Below, one piece after another: positions 35,501 to 45,639 of a DNA stretch of 64,000 bases (position 1 is its first letter; the number at the start of each line of letters is the position of its first letter). The stretch is taken from contig NC_064759.1 in assembly GCF_011397635.1 (NCBI RefSeq), positions 19,740,428-19,804,427 of the forward strand, given 5' to 3'. The stretch comes from Epinephelus fuscoguttatus. Lineage: Eukaryota > Chordata > Actinopteri > Perciformes > Serranidae. The position numbers and the translations under genes are program-made. Below the pieces are notes generated by a model. That model searched no databases and was not told the origin of the DNA. It saw only the letters and a program-made list of their open reading frames with translations.

Positions 35501-36331
35501 GTGCACTTACTAAACCATTTGATGTTGGGTTCCACTCTGGCAACAGTCCCTGGAGCCACAGTGGACTGGAACTGTAGAGGTTTGATGACTTTACCCCGGT
35601 TATTACTGGGAACACAAGATCAGTGTCATTGTCTATATATAATATAATATAATATAATTATACAGTCTATGTTGTCAATACAGCACTTATTTTATTCTGT
35701 CACTTAGAACAACTGCCAGTCAGTGGCCAATAATAATAATAATGCATCAATTACCATCTCTGCTTTTGTCTGTACATATTCAGACGCTTGATGGTGGCTC
35801 GGTCCCTCATGTTGTTGCCTCCAGCACCTTTGGCTCGATCTGTCAAACACATGTACAGTTAATTTCACTATTTGTAAGTTCAACATAGTTGTTTAAAAGA
35901 ACATCAGAGCTGCTTCAGTAGACATGTTATGATAAATAATTAGTAACAGCAGCTGTTTATGGACTTTAAAGGTTTTAAATTCCACTCTACACAAGCCATT
36001 CCTCAAAGTTAAATACTCCAGTCTGACACTTCAAAGGCCAAACACAGTTACTGCCTGAGTTGTAGCAGTAGCAAAGTTAACTTTTAGCTACCCAACTCGG
36101 AGTATGCGTTTCATTTTGACACACTGTGCATTTAATGTCAGCTACTACATTAACATAACAAAAGAAAATAACACAGTAAAGTCTTTTCGAGCTAGCAACA
36201 CCAATTAGCAACATTAGCATTAGCAGTAAACAAACGGTGTGGCTAACGTAGCTTTAGCTCAGCTCACCGGGGTTGCTGCTGGACGAAGAGGGGTTTATCG
36301 AGCTTTTCCCCTTGAACCGAGGCTTCACCAT
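14525..36331 (-). CDS. gnl2: Nucleolar GTP-binding protein 2 (Nog2/Ngp-1)
   Basis: Sixteen coding exons on the minus strand: 36331-36268, 35839-35755, 35605-35511, 31341-31202, 28063-27879, 27773-27707, 27595-27437, 27318-27205, 23666-23538, 22600-22496, 19675-19517, 16294-16187, 16079-15595, 15242-15157, 14887-14811, 14668-14525. Total 2202 nt, 733 residues (human about 731); every junction keeps frame. The N-terminal NGP1NT region ([26 protein letters not shown]) is followed by a circularly permuted GTPase with order G4 NKCD 255-258, G5-like HAS 282-284, G1 GYPNVGKSS 317-325, G2 region LAGETK 341-346, G3 DCPG 361-364. The C-terminus has a long acidic stretch (exon 13) and a basic tail with [18 protein letters not shown]. 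This GTPase acts in the nucleolus and nucleoplasm in late assembly of pre-60S ribosomes. Introns of up to about 4.1 kb are packed with transposons. Confidence 0.97.
16345..17898. mobile_element. hAT-like element with nested SINE (gnl2 intron 12)... intron 11
   Basis: This element lies in gnl2 intron 11, between exons 11 and 12. It begins TAGGGCTGGGCTATATACTG at 16353 and ends GCCCAGCCGCT at 17890, a degenerate inverted terminus. Flanks are GTTCACAT (16345-16352) and CTTCACAT (17891-17898), a 7/8 match to an 8-bp target duplication as hAT elements make. No intact transposase frame. A SINE is inserted at about 16990-17300. Confidence 0.65.
16990..17300 (-). repeat. tRNA-derived SINE
   Basis: On the minus strand: A-box region TGGCTCAGTGGTAGAG (17288-17273), B-box-like GATTGATCCCA (17243-17233), and a 3' part ending AGAAAAGCGCCGTACAAGTG, a tail type shared with fish LINE 3' ends. 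Nested inside the hAT-like element. Confidence 0.7.
18419..18716 (-). pseudogene. P2X7 C-terminal-like (ballast domain) protein, copy A
   Basis: Starts at an ATG at 18716: [20 protein letters not shown], then [20 protein letters not shown] and an [10 protein letters not shown] stretch. About one base too many near 18527 (AAGGCTTTAGC) shifts the frame; in the next frame it continues [20 protein letters not shown] and then [13 protein letters not shown] to a stop at 18419. The WC...C.CC.P.PTE....CC spacing is that of the zinc-binding cytoplasmic domain found at the P2X7 receptor C-terminus and in stand-alone fish proteins. The normal domain is much longer, so this copy is truncated as well as frameshifted. 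No transmembrane segment is visible. Function unknown. Confidence 0.65.
18799..18808. promoter_or_regulatory. TCTCGCGAGA palindrome (BANP-type core motif)
   Basis: Exact TCTCGCGAGA in the spacer between the inverted arms, 83 bp upstream of the copy A start codon. In mammals this motif is bound by BANP and drives TATA-less CpG promoters; here I infer that it was the promoter of the P2X7-like gene. Confidence 0.55.
18932..19168 (+). pseudogene. P2X7 C-terminal-like protein, copy B (5' truncated)
   Basis: Inverted partner of copy [21 protein letters not shown] then a frame change in the linker, then [20 protein letters not shown] and [14 protein letters not shown] residues before a stop at 19168. 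It lacks the N-terminal part (MADFLPDF...) because the arm starts inside the gene. The same extra base in the linker as copy A shows that the lesion came before the duplication. Confidence 0.6.
20400..21080. repeat. Probable dispersed repeat
   Basis: Contains an inverted pair CAGGTTTTGTTC (about 20536) and GAACAAAACCTG (about 20941), CpG-rich compared with the rest of the intron, and ends in CGGAAGTGCTAAAAGTGCTA. It looks like a teleost repeat from memory, but I cannot define clean termini. gnl2 intron 10. Confidence 0.4.
21277..21292. repeat. poly(G) tract
   Basis: Run of G with one T near its start (gggtggggggggggggggg), gnl2 intron 10; a likely sequencing and assembly trouble spot. Confidence 0.85.
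22190..22218. repeat. (AAAT)n microsatellite
   Basis: About six AAAT units in gnl2 intron 10. Confidence 0.85.
24826..25081 (+). repeat. LINE reverse transcriptase C-terminal fragment
   Basis: Open for 83 residues on the plus strand, with [40 protein letters not shown] and [18 protein letters not shown], a signature of the C-terminal end of non-LTR ORF2 proteins of fish. It ends at a stop and is followed by AT-rich 3' UTR-like DNA. Antisense to gnl2, intron 8. Confidence 0.75.
25517..26505. mobile_element. Non-autonomous hAT element, 973 bp, intact 8-bp duplication
   Basis: Termini TAGGGCTGGGCGGTAT at 25525 and ATACCGCCCAGCCCTA ending at 26497 are perfect inverted repeats of 16 bp. Flanks are identical 8-mers GTGCAGAC (25517-25524 and 26498-26505), the hAT hallmark. 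The interior has no transposase. gnl2 intron 8. Confidence 0.9.
28605..29122. mobile_element. Dispersed DNA element, short copy of the 45.6-46.8 kb family
   Basis: Shares with the larger copy the segments GTCTGCACCTTG, TCAACATTTTCA, GACTGCAGTGTT, GTGTGCTAGGTACC and the end CTGCTTGGTAGAAATGAGGCT. Decayed. gnl2 intron 4. Confidence 0.6.
29195..29636. mobile_element. hAT (Charlie-like) element, 426 bp
   Basis: Inverted ends CAGTGGTTCCCAACTGG at 29203 and complement ending at 29628. Flanks ATCTACAG and ATCTATAG match 7 of 8. An internal A-rich segment near 29440-29570 (TTATCAGCATATTGGATATT, ends CATGCATCCCTAG) looks like a second, nested element. gnl2 intron 4. Confidence 0.8.
30415..30520. repeat. 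DNA transposon end fragment
   Basis: CTGCCCCCTAATAGTCGACC followed by repeated AGTCG-type units (GTTAGTTGACC, CATTAGTCGGC, GCTTAGTCGC). Resembles a common fish transposon terminus; no partner end is seen. Confidence 0.5.
31443..32386. mobile_element. hAT-like element, 928 bp, with nested insertion
   Basis: Identical 8-mers ATCAGGAG flank it (31443-31450, 32379-32386). The ends CAGGAGTCGTGTTAACC and, inverted, CAGACGTTGCGCTAGAC agree at 11 of 17. A second element with CGCCCTGGACACAC ends occupies 31664-32131. gnl2 intron 3. Confidence 0.7.
31664..32131. mobile_element. Nested element with CGCCCTGGACACAC inverted ends
   Basis: Left end CGCCCTGGACACACAGGACG; right end, inverted, CGCCCTGGACACACCGGACA. 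A third inverted-end copy begins at about 32073, making a 17-bp perfect hairpin with the right end. Confidence 0.6.
33817..34174 (+). repeat. Dispersed repeat (LINE-tail type)
   Basis: ATTTTCTGTAACCGCTTCTT, GGAGCCTATCCCAGCTGACA, GTACACACTAGACAGGTCAC and a 3' end GACAATGCTAACCACTGCAC form a very common teleost repeat known to me by sequence; the family is uncertain (probably LINE-related). gnl2 intron 3. Confidence 0.6.
34260..35417. mobile_element. Non-autonomous hAT element, 1142 bp, intact 8-bp duplication
   Basis: Element 34268-35409 begins TAGTGTTGCACGGTATACTG and ends, inverted, TAGTGTTGTCACGGTACCAA. Flanked by identical 8-mers CTTGGACC (34260-34267, 35410-35417). Contains a 118-bp tandem repeat. 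Located in gnl2 intron 3, its right edge 93 bp from exon 3. Confidence 0.9.
34491..34740. repeat. 118-bp tandem repeat, about 2.1 copies
   Basis: Units begin at 34491, 34609 and 34727 (each TG(G/A)TTTGTTTTCCA). Units differ at only a few bases (GGCATTT/GACATTT, TATTGAG/TACTGAG, TTACTTG/TTACCTG). Inside the hAT element 34268-35409. Confidence 0.9.
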
Positions 36332-36500
36332 TTTGACCGCTTAGTCGGTAAAGCCTTCCTCCGACAAAAAAATGAAGACACCACACGACGGTGCCTGAAA
36401 GCTGGGGTTTAGTTGCTGTTACTCCCTTCAGCTCTCAACTGTACACCGCACACGTGCCGTTACGGTAAAACAGGAAGGACGTCATCGGTAGAGCGACAGC
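36332..36500 (-). promoter_or_regulatory. Probable gnl2 promoter / 5' UTR
   Basis: CpG-richer than its surroundings, immediately upstream of the gnl2 ATG (36331). Holds a CRE-half ACGTCA at 36479-36484; no TATA box in the expected place. The transcription start is not determinable from sequence. Confidence 0.4.
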
Positions 36501-38187
36501 GACAAGAGCTAATCAGACAGCCGTTTAATTTTAGAAATAATAATTTAATAATTTCATTTAACAATAAAACACCTTGTGTAAGTTCTTAACAGTAATTTAT
36601 GTGAAATTACTTCATCAAAAAAAAATAAAATATAAATAATATGTATTCGGAAATTAGCTGTAGCTTTAGTTGTGTAAATATAGATATAACAGATCGATGT
36701 GTAAAAGCAGTTAAGTTAAAAAAAATATATAATTCAACTGAAAAGCTGTCTGTGCTGGAGAGAAATAGAATAATGTGTTAGAATATAGAACTGCTCTTCG
36801 TGTTGTCTACATTTTGCATTGCTATACTATTTTTATTCCAGAAGAGGGTGCAATACAGTTTCTGTTTTCTCGTGCCTGGATATCCATTATCTGCCAAGTT
36901 GACTTTAGCTCTTCATTACCTGAATGACCGTTGCCTGCAATTTGAAGTAAATGATAGAGGTCATTGGAGGCTTAAGACTTGAAAGACATGTGTGTTTTGC
37001 ATGATAAAAAAGACCTGGTGATTGAATAAATTTGTTCTGGCTAAAATAAGACAAGGGAAATAATTCATGATCAGGGCTGTGGCAGGGATTTTATAAATAC
37101 TGAAGTCATGAGTCCAGGTTTAAGAGTTCACCAAAAAGGATTTTTCACTCTTTACTGGTTCAGTCAGCTGTTCAATTATATTTTTCTGTATTTTCCCCCA
37201 ATATGACGATGTAAATACTGATTCTAAGTTGTTTCCACACTTTAAGGAATGCAACTCTGATGGGGAAATATTGACTGCTGACCTAAAAGTGCCAAGGACG
37301 TGACCTCAGTGTCCTCAGTGGAGACTACGGCCCTGCTTATGAAATGCAAAAGTGGTAAAATATCTGTGCTCTATATTTACTTGAAAGGAATTTTGGAATA
37401 TTCACTCTGGCTGGGAGGTGATATGCAAAAGAAAAAAAAAAAGACTCGAGTTCGATATGATTTTCATCAATTCAGAATGGATGCAGGACTTCAGCAGACC
37501 TATTTGACACCTAAATGTATGAAAGGCCAAGTCTTTTCTGCTTGTGATGATGCTGCCTTTACAGTGTGTACGGTATGTTACACAAGTGTGGCTCAAAGCC
37601 AAGGTAGGCAAGTTTGTAGAGACTCCGGTCTGGAGAGGCGCCATCCAGTATTCAGTTTATACAGCAGGGAGACCAAGGAATGTTCTCTGTTCATTTTCAT
37701 ACAGATGAAATTGGAACTGACTGCATCAGCAATCCACTGCAATAAATGATTTTTCAAATCAGAAGGTATTTTTTCCCTCTTTAAGCTGAAACTCAGGCAG
37801 AAAAACCCCCAAAAGAAACTGTTTAGATTCAATCTAAATATTTCTTCCATTTTAAAATCTACATTTACAATAGAAAAGTCCATCTAACAAAGCATATTTA
37901 CGCAGACAGGAAAGAAACAAATACTGTCAAATCCCTTTTATTTCAAGCCAAATGTATGTAAAGACAAACTCTTACATTCTACTGTTGACATTCTTTACGG
38001 TCGCACATAAGGGTAGAGTGGCGTGTATATGGAGGGCATTAGAGTAAGAGAAAATGAAAGGCCAAAAGCCATCTGGAACACAGCACACAAAACAAGAAGA
38101 AGATCAAATTTGCACCATCTTGTTGGTTGCCATTTACTATTGTTGTTTGTAGCTAAGTTCTTTATTTGTATTTTTCTCAAATAAAAA
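36500..38187. other. Intergenic, AT-rich, no gene recognised
   Basis: Random-looking open frames up to about 149 codons (37300-37749) lack any family similarity, splice context or compositional bias; I do not call them genes. Confidence 0.5.
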
Positions 38188-38204
38188 AAAAATATATGAA
38201 AATG

Positions 38205-38414
38205 AAATGTAATAAAATAAAATAAAATAAAATAATGAACTGAAATGACACAAAAGATATGAAATAAAATAAAATACAATAAAAATGACATAAAATAAAA
38301 AAAATAGAATAAAATGAAATAAAACAAAATTAAATGAAATAAAACCAAATGCAATCATATAAAATAAAATAAAATAGAATACAACAAAATACAATAAAAT
38401 AAAATAAAATAATG
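38205..38414. repeat. AAAAT-type simple repeat, ~210 bp
   Basis: Imperfect AAAAT/TAAAA units (aataaaataaaataaaata...) in three better runs separated by interrupted units (AAATGAC, AAATGAA). Confidence 0.9.
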
Positions 38415-38677
38415 GTGGGGTGACAGGACAAGAGAAGCCCTGAACACAACCTTTTGGTTTGGCAAGCCATTCACAGCCACATATTTACAGGCAGTAATTG
38501 CCTTTCTGTATCTTCTTGCACTTGATGCACTCTGTTGAATGTCTTTAGCACTCACTAAATGATCCTCCTTAAATGTAGTGGCTTCAGATCCATTACATCG
38601 TTATGGGAGTTTGTTTGAAATTCTCACTCTCAGCACTGGTTCAATCATTTCTAGCCAACAACTGAAATTTCTTTTTC

Positions 38678-38704
38678 TTTTCTTTTTTTTTTTTTTTTTT
38701 TTTG
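38678..38704. repeat. poly(T) tract
   Basis: About 24 uninterrupted T after a TTTTC-rich lead-in. It could be the poly(A) of a minus-strand retrocopy, but no source sequence is recognised next to it. Confidence 0.85.
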
Positions 38705-40794
38705 TTGCCCTAAGGAAATTAAGTTTCCCCTCATAAAAAGCCACCGCCAGTTAACCTCTTCAATTAGAAGACGCACTAAACACAGTTTACCCAGTGTAGT
38801 CTCAGTCATTCTGTCATCAGAATGACTGCAGGGTATATTTTGTCTGTCCTCACATCTGTATTCAGCGGTTGTGCATTTTACAGCTGCTGAACCAACAGGC
38901 TGGCTGAACTTCATGTGACCTCGATTTGCATGAAAGCATTGAGTTCGGCGAGGCACTGCCACCACGAAGACAATGAACTGATTGGGCAAGCATTAATCAG
39001 AATTTGCATGTAGGAATGCAACAGGACATGGATTGACCATCGATCTAACATCTATGACAGAGTGACCACAGTATATGATTGATGTCCTCAGCTGCAGGAA
39101 AAACACCAGACTTGAGCGAGGCTTATGAGCAATTTTAAACTAATAAAACCTCATGACAGGGTACATGTGCTGCTTAAATAAAAAGAAACACCAGTGAACA
39201 ATGTGAAATTATTACTTCTGCGCCACTCCAGTAGGTTTATTCATCGTGAATCAGTCATCGTCTTCTCTGTTCTTTTCACACAGATTTAAAAGTACATAAA
39301 AAGGAGCGCTAAATTAAACCACTTTAATAAGTATCATATTTAAGGTGCAATTTTGTATCAAACACACAATTATTTTATACGCTAGATTTTATAGACCAAT
39401 ATAACAAGGGAGAGGTTGAAAACAGAGGAACTCCATGTTCTTTGGCCTCACATCAGGGTGCTTGAGTCAGAACACTTAACAGATGATGTGAAAATTTCCC
39501 CTATTGCCTCACGCTTTTGGTCTTCTAGTCATGAAACATCACAGGTAGAGCTTGTTTGTGTCTGACTAAGAGCCAGCATCTGAAATTGCAGCATTCATCT
39601 TGCAGGCAGATACTCATTCGGCTAATCAGTCTCCACCGTTTGTGACTGACAGCTCAGGAGCTGAAGGGAGTGGGGCTTCAACAGTTAGCACCAGAGCACC
39701 TGTGTTTGATAAGGTTATGACAGAAGCTCGTGCAGACTGATACTTTAATCCCAGCATGTGTCGTACAGATTTTACATATTCTGCTAAAGAGTTTCATTCC
39801 AAAATAAAAATAAGTTATGAGATGTCCAGGGTTTCCAAAACTGACACATTCTTTCAAAGTGATGAATGATATGAGAAGCATCCAAAGGAGAGGAGATGTT
39901 TTAACTTTAAAATTAGAAATAGACCTGCGATAACACTTGAAAAAAGTTCCATAAGGAGTGGGAATTAATAGAAAACAAACTGTGATAAAAGGGGATTTCT
40001 TCAGTGGAAAACAGTGGAAATCTGACAAGCTTAGGCCTACAACTGTAACAAATTTACTGTGTGCTGTAAAACCAAGTACACTGTTTCATCATAAACAATA
40101 CAATTAAGCTACTTCCCCACTGTTCCTCAGCGAGGCTATAATATGCTGTGGCAGGAATTATAAACATTTGCTTTAAAAACTTTTGCCCACCCCCATGCCC
40201 CCTGTCCTGGTGAGAAATACCAGATGCAGAGGATTTCAGTGGGTAAAAGTACACTGGTTTACAGTACACAGTGAGCGAGGAATAAGTAAAACGGGGTTAG
40301 TGTGACGGATGCCACTTCACAAGTCAGTGGCAGTGTGTTGAAGCTCCACATAGCTGCTCATGTGAACATGTGCATTTGTGTGTTTGAGCATAATATTTCA
40401 GCTTGGCTTACTTGCCGAGGCTCTGCTTTAAATCAAAACTGGAACACCAGCTAGATGACAGAGCGCAGCCTGCAGCCGGCCTGACTAAACAAAAAAGAAA
40501 AATTGACAAAGGCCTGAAGGTCGCTCCTCCTTATAGTCTCACTGTTGAGAGGGTTTGCACTAGAAAGCTTACATTTCTGTTGAGAGTGCTTCGTGGCTTA
40601 ACTGATGGGCTACTGAAGTGCTGAAGGCTGGTGGTCACTGTGTGTCATGTGCCATTTCATCAAGGTCTGCTGTATTTAGACAGGGGTCATTGCTGCAACA
40701 AGGGTGTAATCATGCAGAAACACATTATAGAGCTCCATTTTAGGTGGGAACACGACAGTGTGAGGCAATGCCAGCAGCTCAGCCCTTAGGCACA

Positions 40795-41215
40795 GTGGTG
40801 CTTTGAGCTAAATGCTAACATCAGCATGCTAACACGCTCAATTTGACAGTGCTAACGTGCAGCTTTTAAGCAGGTCTAATGTTTACCATATCCACCCATA
40901 AACCAAAGTGTTGGACAAGCTGAGATTTTATTCTGATGATGGTGCTAGATGGAAGTTTTAGGCCTTGCTAAGAGAACACCAAAGTGATCACAGTTCATGC
41001 TGAGGGGGACATGAATGTATAGGCCTATATAAACTTCAGTCCATACAGTTGTCGTCAAGACATGATGTTAAAACCCCAAAATGTCAACCTCATGGTGGCA
41101 TTAGAGGAAAAGTCAGGGAATCATCTAAGTCAGGATTCATCCTCTGAAGACCATGAATGTTAGTACAGTTTCTATAGATATTTCAGTTCAAAAGTGAGTG
41201 ATGGACTGATTTTAG
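40795..41215. repeat. Dispersed repeat, copy 1 of the 62.4-62.7 kb family
   Basis: Contains GCTAACATCAGCATGCTAAC, CTCATGGTGGCATTAGAGG, AAAGTCAGGGAATCATC, AGGATTCATCCTCTGAAGAC and ATATTTCAGTTC. These phrases recur, in the same order, near 62.58-62.71 kb. Confidence 0.6.
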
Positions 41216-41716
41216 AGACTATCAGGGTTTTTGCACTCTTGAAATTCCTGGAAAAGTTATGAAATTAGAAAAACCCTTTTCCAGGCCTGGAAATGGTTTG
41301 GAATTAACACAGTGTTTTGGAAAAGTCTTAAATATATAAGTTGTTTTGGCCACTGTTTAGAATATGTTCATTAAAATCCCAAAACATGTCTAAAGTTGCG
41401 TGAAATACCTTCCTAGTTTAAAATCTAGCGCAGAACGAATGTTGAAACGTCACTCGTATTACGCATCGTGCCATTGCCAAGTTTGCACCACTTTTTTGGG
41501 GGAAAATCTCGCTGTCACATCAGGGGAGAAACAGGAAAATGCAACCAAAAAGCTGATGTGTAGCAGGTTAACTAAGTCTTTCACACTGAGATTTTAGGCA
41601 CATAAGATGGGTGAGTATTCAGTGTCACCATGGTAAATCGCTGAATGATGCTGGTGACAGCAGCTAATGTTAGCTTGAGTGGAAGGCTGCTGCAGTCATA
41701 CTGAAAAGCAGCATGA

Positions 41717-42466
41717 GGCCCCAATCAAACAGAAAGTGTTTCAGCAGCTGGAGGCAGCTTTTTGTAGCTGTTCTGAATGAAAATGAGGCATGTTGCTCGT
41801 GGTTTTTGCGTTGCAACACATCTTGCGTTTCTGCACTCTAGGCACCTGGTGTTTTTGCAGTAGCACTCTGACTCCTCAGGGTGAAATACTTAAGCTCAGA
41901 GTGGAAAAGTGCCCCACATCATCTCTTTTTTGTCATCTTTTTTCTCCATTGTCCAGTTGGATGATTTGAGAGGCGGGCCTTCTGTGGTCGTCACGACTGC
42001 AAGTTTATAGTTGGTAAACAATGGAGGGGAAACTGGTCATAGCAGTTGCTGGATACCCAGTGCTATACGGCCCAATGATAGACAGCAGGTTGTCAAACTG
42101 CCCACAAGTCATCCTAAAATATGCCTGGAAACAGTCATCATCGAGGTGAAGCTCCTGGACCAACTGGTGGTACTCCCCATGATCTACCCTTTTTTTTAGG
42201 GTCTCATGTACCCATACAGATCTCCGTTTCCCTGTGCCCAACAAACTATTTACTGAGAGCCTCTCACCCTCAACCAGAGCTACAGCAAGTACCCTCTGCC
42301 TGAACATTTTAGGAACTTGCTACTAAACAACAACAACAACAACGGTAGACTGATTACACAGGAATGTTAGTGGTGTGGTGGGGTGGTTGCCTGACAACAA
42401 TAAAAAGGGGCAGTGAGCAGGCCTCGCATTTTGCAACCTGCAGAACTCTTTCTGTGTGATCGGGGC
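41717..42466 (-). mobile_element. PIF/Harbinger-like DNA transposon, copy 2
   Basis: Inverted ends GGCCCCAATCAAACAGAAAG (41717) and, inverted, GCCCCGATCACACAGAAAG (42466). The minus strand encodes about 100 residues (42307-42005) with RQRVLAVALVEGERLSVN, VDHGEYHQLVQELHLDDDC and FQAYFRMTCGQFDNLLSIIG. The last phrase is the start of HARBI1-type nucleases. Catalytic residues are absent, so it is a truncated remnant. Opposite orientation to the copy at 6394-7212. Confidence 0.75.
42328..42345. repeat. (CAA)n microsatellite
   Basis: Six CAA units inside the Harbinger-like remnant. Confidence 0.85.
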
Positions 42467-42502
42467 ATGAGATTGTTGTCTCCACTAAATCTTAGCCTAG
42501 AT

Positions 42503-42798
42503 CAGTGGTCCTCAAACTTTTCTTTGTCATGCCCCCTTCAGAAGCTGAGAAAAGTTCAGGACCCTTCATCTCACAAGTTTTCATCAATCATTAACAATAA
42601 CTGCGGAAGCAACTCATAAAAAAAGGATCCATGTTCAACTGAATGTATCAGCAAACTCTTTTTGGTTTATTTCCCCTGCATTAATTATATTCATTCAACT
42701 GTGTTTCACTCCATATTTTTCCCCTGGTCATCCACACCCCACCTGCAGTGGCTCTATGTCCCCTCAGAGAGACTGGCCCAACAATTTGAGAACCACTA
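42503..42798. mobile_element. hAT (Charlie-like) short element
   Basis: Ends CAGTGGTCCTCAAACTTTTC (42503) and, inverted, TAGTGGTTCTCAAATTGTTG (42798). No clear target duplication, so it is old or rearranged. Confidence 0.65.
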
Positions 42799-45635
42799 AC
42801 CATAACCTAACCATATCTTGATCCAGACATCTATACATGAAATATTCACTGACAGGACATGAAGGTGATCAACCAAAATTAATTAGTTATTAGTTAATAT
42901 ATCATTCATGGGCATATGCAGCAAGTTGTTGGTGGGAATGTCTTAAGATGAGTAAAGTTAGCAAATACAAGCAGTTCCACAAATGCCTGAAAGTACATGT
43001 GTGATAATGTACGGCTATACTGCTAAATAGGCCCACCCATTATAAACTGCTTAAATAAAGTCATGGAGATGGGGTAAAATAAATATAAGAAATGTTATGG
43101 GAAAGTTTCAAGGGTTTAGTGGTAAACTGTGTGGGAAACCTGGACTATCATAGCAAACAGTGTCTATTAAATACAGTAGACCATTTACTTGACATAAACC
43201 CTTGATGTCACAGCATCCCAGTGTAATTTCCCAGACACGTCTCTAAATTTAGGCTGTGAAGACATTTGAAAACACTGAGGTCTTTATTACAAATATTGGA
43301 TCCTTGTACCCGTGACGCCAAGACACTGAGAAGAGTAAGGCACTCTTGCCAGGAGCTCCTGTCTGCAGATAGCACGCACACCTCATTTATATATAGAGAT
43401 ACTATTGCCAGTTTCAAGAGGGGATTAGACAGATTTGAAATTACATTGAGGCAAAAGAGGGAATGAAGAGAAGTGAGAACCATGAATCATGAAACAAATG
43501 AAAACCAATCTTGGAAAAACCCAGCTGGAGATGAAGTGATGGAATATGTTGTTTTTCAACAGAACAGGTTTCACTAATGCGCAATATCCTCTGTGTTTAT
43601 TTTCACCAATCCTTAATCTTCCACTTATTTAGTTCACGGCTTGTCGTGGCCACAAGTTTCACACTACATTAATCATAGCATAATCTGTTGGCAAGGACCT
43701 CTGGGAGGCTGTCTCTGAGCCCTCTAACAAATGATGTTTATGAGTGCTAAACTGTGGCATGTAAACCATCATTTTAGGTTGAGATAAGCCACAATAAGGT
43801 GAAAATTGATACTGGAGAATGTTCAGTACAGGCTGCGCACTCACTAAACTTGGATCACAGGTCAGTTTCCACTTCAGTAATCAGCGACCTTCAATTTGAG
43901 TTGTAACATTAATGTGAAAGCAAAATAATTACTATTATCTAATGTCACTGAGAACCTCAACACAGAAAAAAAAGTTGAAATACATTTAAGATTTTTATTG
44001 TGGACATTTCAAGCTTTGTGGAAAGGCATGCATGATAACGTCATAATCACTGACACATCTCTGATGCACTTCTGATGCAAATAAAAAGGCAAAAATTGGT
44101 CTTGGCCATCCCACAGCCATGCCTCCAGGTGATGGTAATAACATAATGTGGTTTATAGAAATATGGGGTTTTACAAGAAGTTTGGTTACGTGAAACATTT
44201 TTTTCACTTTTGGTTAGTATTTTGCCCGATAAGATTGATATCTCTTGAAGAACATGTGGGAGCTATTACGGGGAAATAGGCCTGAATGGTCTAAATAACC
44301 ACGATTTGAAAGGATTTTAATGGAAGAACGTTAAGGGCCTGTGTAACGGTAAACCACAGGGCATGACTGACTTAGCAGAAATGGGCTTGTGTCATACAGT
44401 TTCCGTGGCAACACAGAATCAACGATGAGTTCTCCCACACTCCTAAAGACAGAGAAAAGCGAAGTTGAAGCCTGCCTTTCTTACTGCTGCTTTAAACAAT
44501 CATGGCAGCAGTTGACATTAAGTGTAAAAAAAATGCACCGATAGAGGCAAGAATATAAGTTATTCCAGGGTGTTTTACGAATCAATAAAAAAGGACCTTT
44601 TGATAAGAAAATATGTTTCTCAGAAACTTAAAACCAATCTTAAGTGAAATGCAAGAATGCTCCCCCGCCTGCAATCTTGATGTATCAAACCAGCTTGGTT
44701 GCTGCTCGAGCACTTGCTCAAAGAAGCTGGCAGCAGGTCTGTCTCTAGTTCATCCAAGACAAACACACTCCTCTCGCTCCAAAGGCCAAAGATGAGCTGC
44801 CATGGAGTTCAGGCCCCTCTCAGCACAGTGTCTGTGCAGCTGGTCCGCAGCACCAGCTTCACCTTGCCAGCGCAGGGTGTTCGTGCAAACATGGTTTGGA
44901 CCTCGACTACACTTTGAGTGTCAGTAACTGGACTGTGGTTTGGCCATGATGTAAACTTGAAGGGTCAGCTAAAAATAAGTGTTGCATGGCGAGTTTCAGG
45001 CGGGCTGCGTGCCACAGTGCTTTTGCCAGCAATCTTCCCACTTGAATTGAAATAGTGTTCACCGGAGGTGGGCACCGCCATCCCTCTCTCTTCTCGCTGC
45101 TTGTTTTTCTGTGTCTCACCAAGGCAGCTTGTCTCTAACGTTTATCTGCTGCCCTTTCAATTAGATAGGGACAACAGAGAAGCCTATTTGGACAGAGGTC
45201 TGTGTCACCTCAAGGCTATGGTTGCCACTGCTGAGGTCATGCCATGAAAGGGAAATGTAGCAGTACTGTTTCCCCCAAGCACTCTGAAACACAAGTGATT
45301 ACACTGACTGATCTGTTCAAGGGACCCTGGTTGGTGAGGATCAAAGGCAGCCTGGAGACCACCTGGAACTTGTCTTGGCAGTAGACTTGGCCTGTAGAGG
45401 GATGAGAGGCTCTGGGAAAAGGCGCATAAGAACTGTGCCTCTCGTTCCCATCCTGATCTTCGTGAGAACACAGGCTCTTTGAGTGAAGAACCTCCAAGGT
45501 CTCTTTGGCCTTAGCATCCTGGTAGGTCCTCCTGGACCCCCATGAAAGCTGGTTAAATCAGTTAGGACCAGGCACAGGAAGAGCAAAAGAAAGTAAGAGA
45601 AACTGCACCCCCTTTACTCAAAATTCATAACTTTT
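42799..45635. other. Intergenic, no gene recognised
   Basis: Apparently unique DNA. The part about 44600-45590 is richer in GC than its flanks and has overlapping open frames on both strands, but none has recognisable similarity or credible splice structure. Confidence 0.4.
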
Positions 45636-45639
45636 AATC

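Noticed and set aside
37300..37749. 149-codon open frame on the plus strand
   Set aside because: No recognisable family, no splice context; the protein reads as random translation with simple-sequence lysine run.
38678..38704. Poly(T) as the tail of a minus-strand processed pseudogene
   Set aside because: No gene-derived sequence or target duplication seen beside it.
41714..42469. ATGA on both sides of the second Harbinger-like copy as a target duplication
   Set aside because: The family duplicates 3 bp, usually TTA/TAA; the match here is offset and the first copy shows TCA/TTA, so I do not claim it.
44613..45590. Cluster of open frames on both strands, considered as a possible R-spondin exon
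   Set aside because: Cysteine spacing does not match furin-like repeats, and frames overlap on both strands without splice sites that join them.
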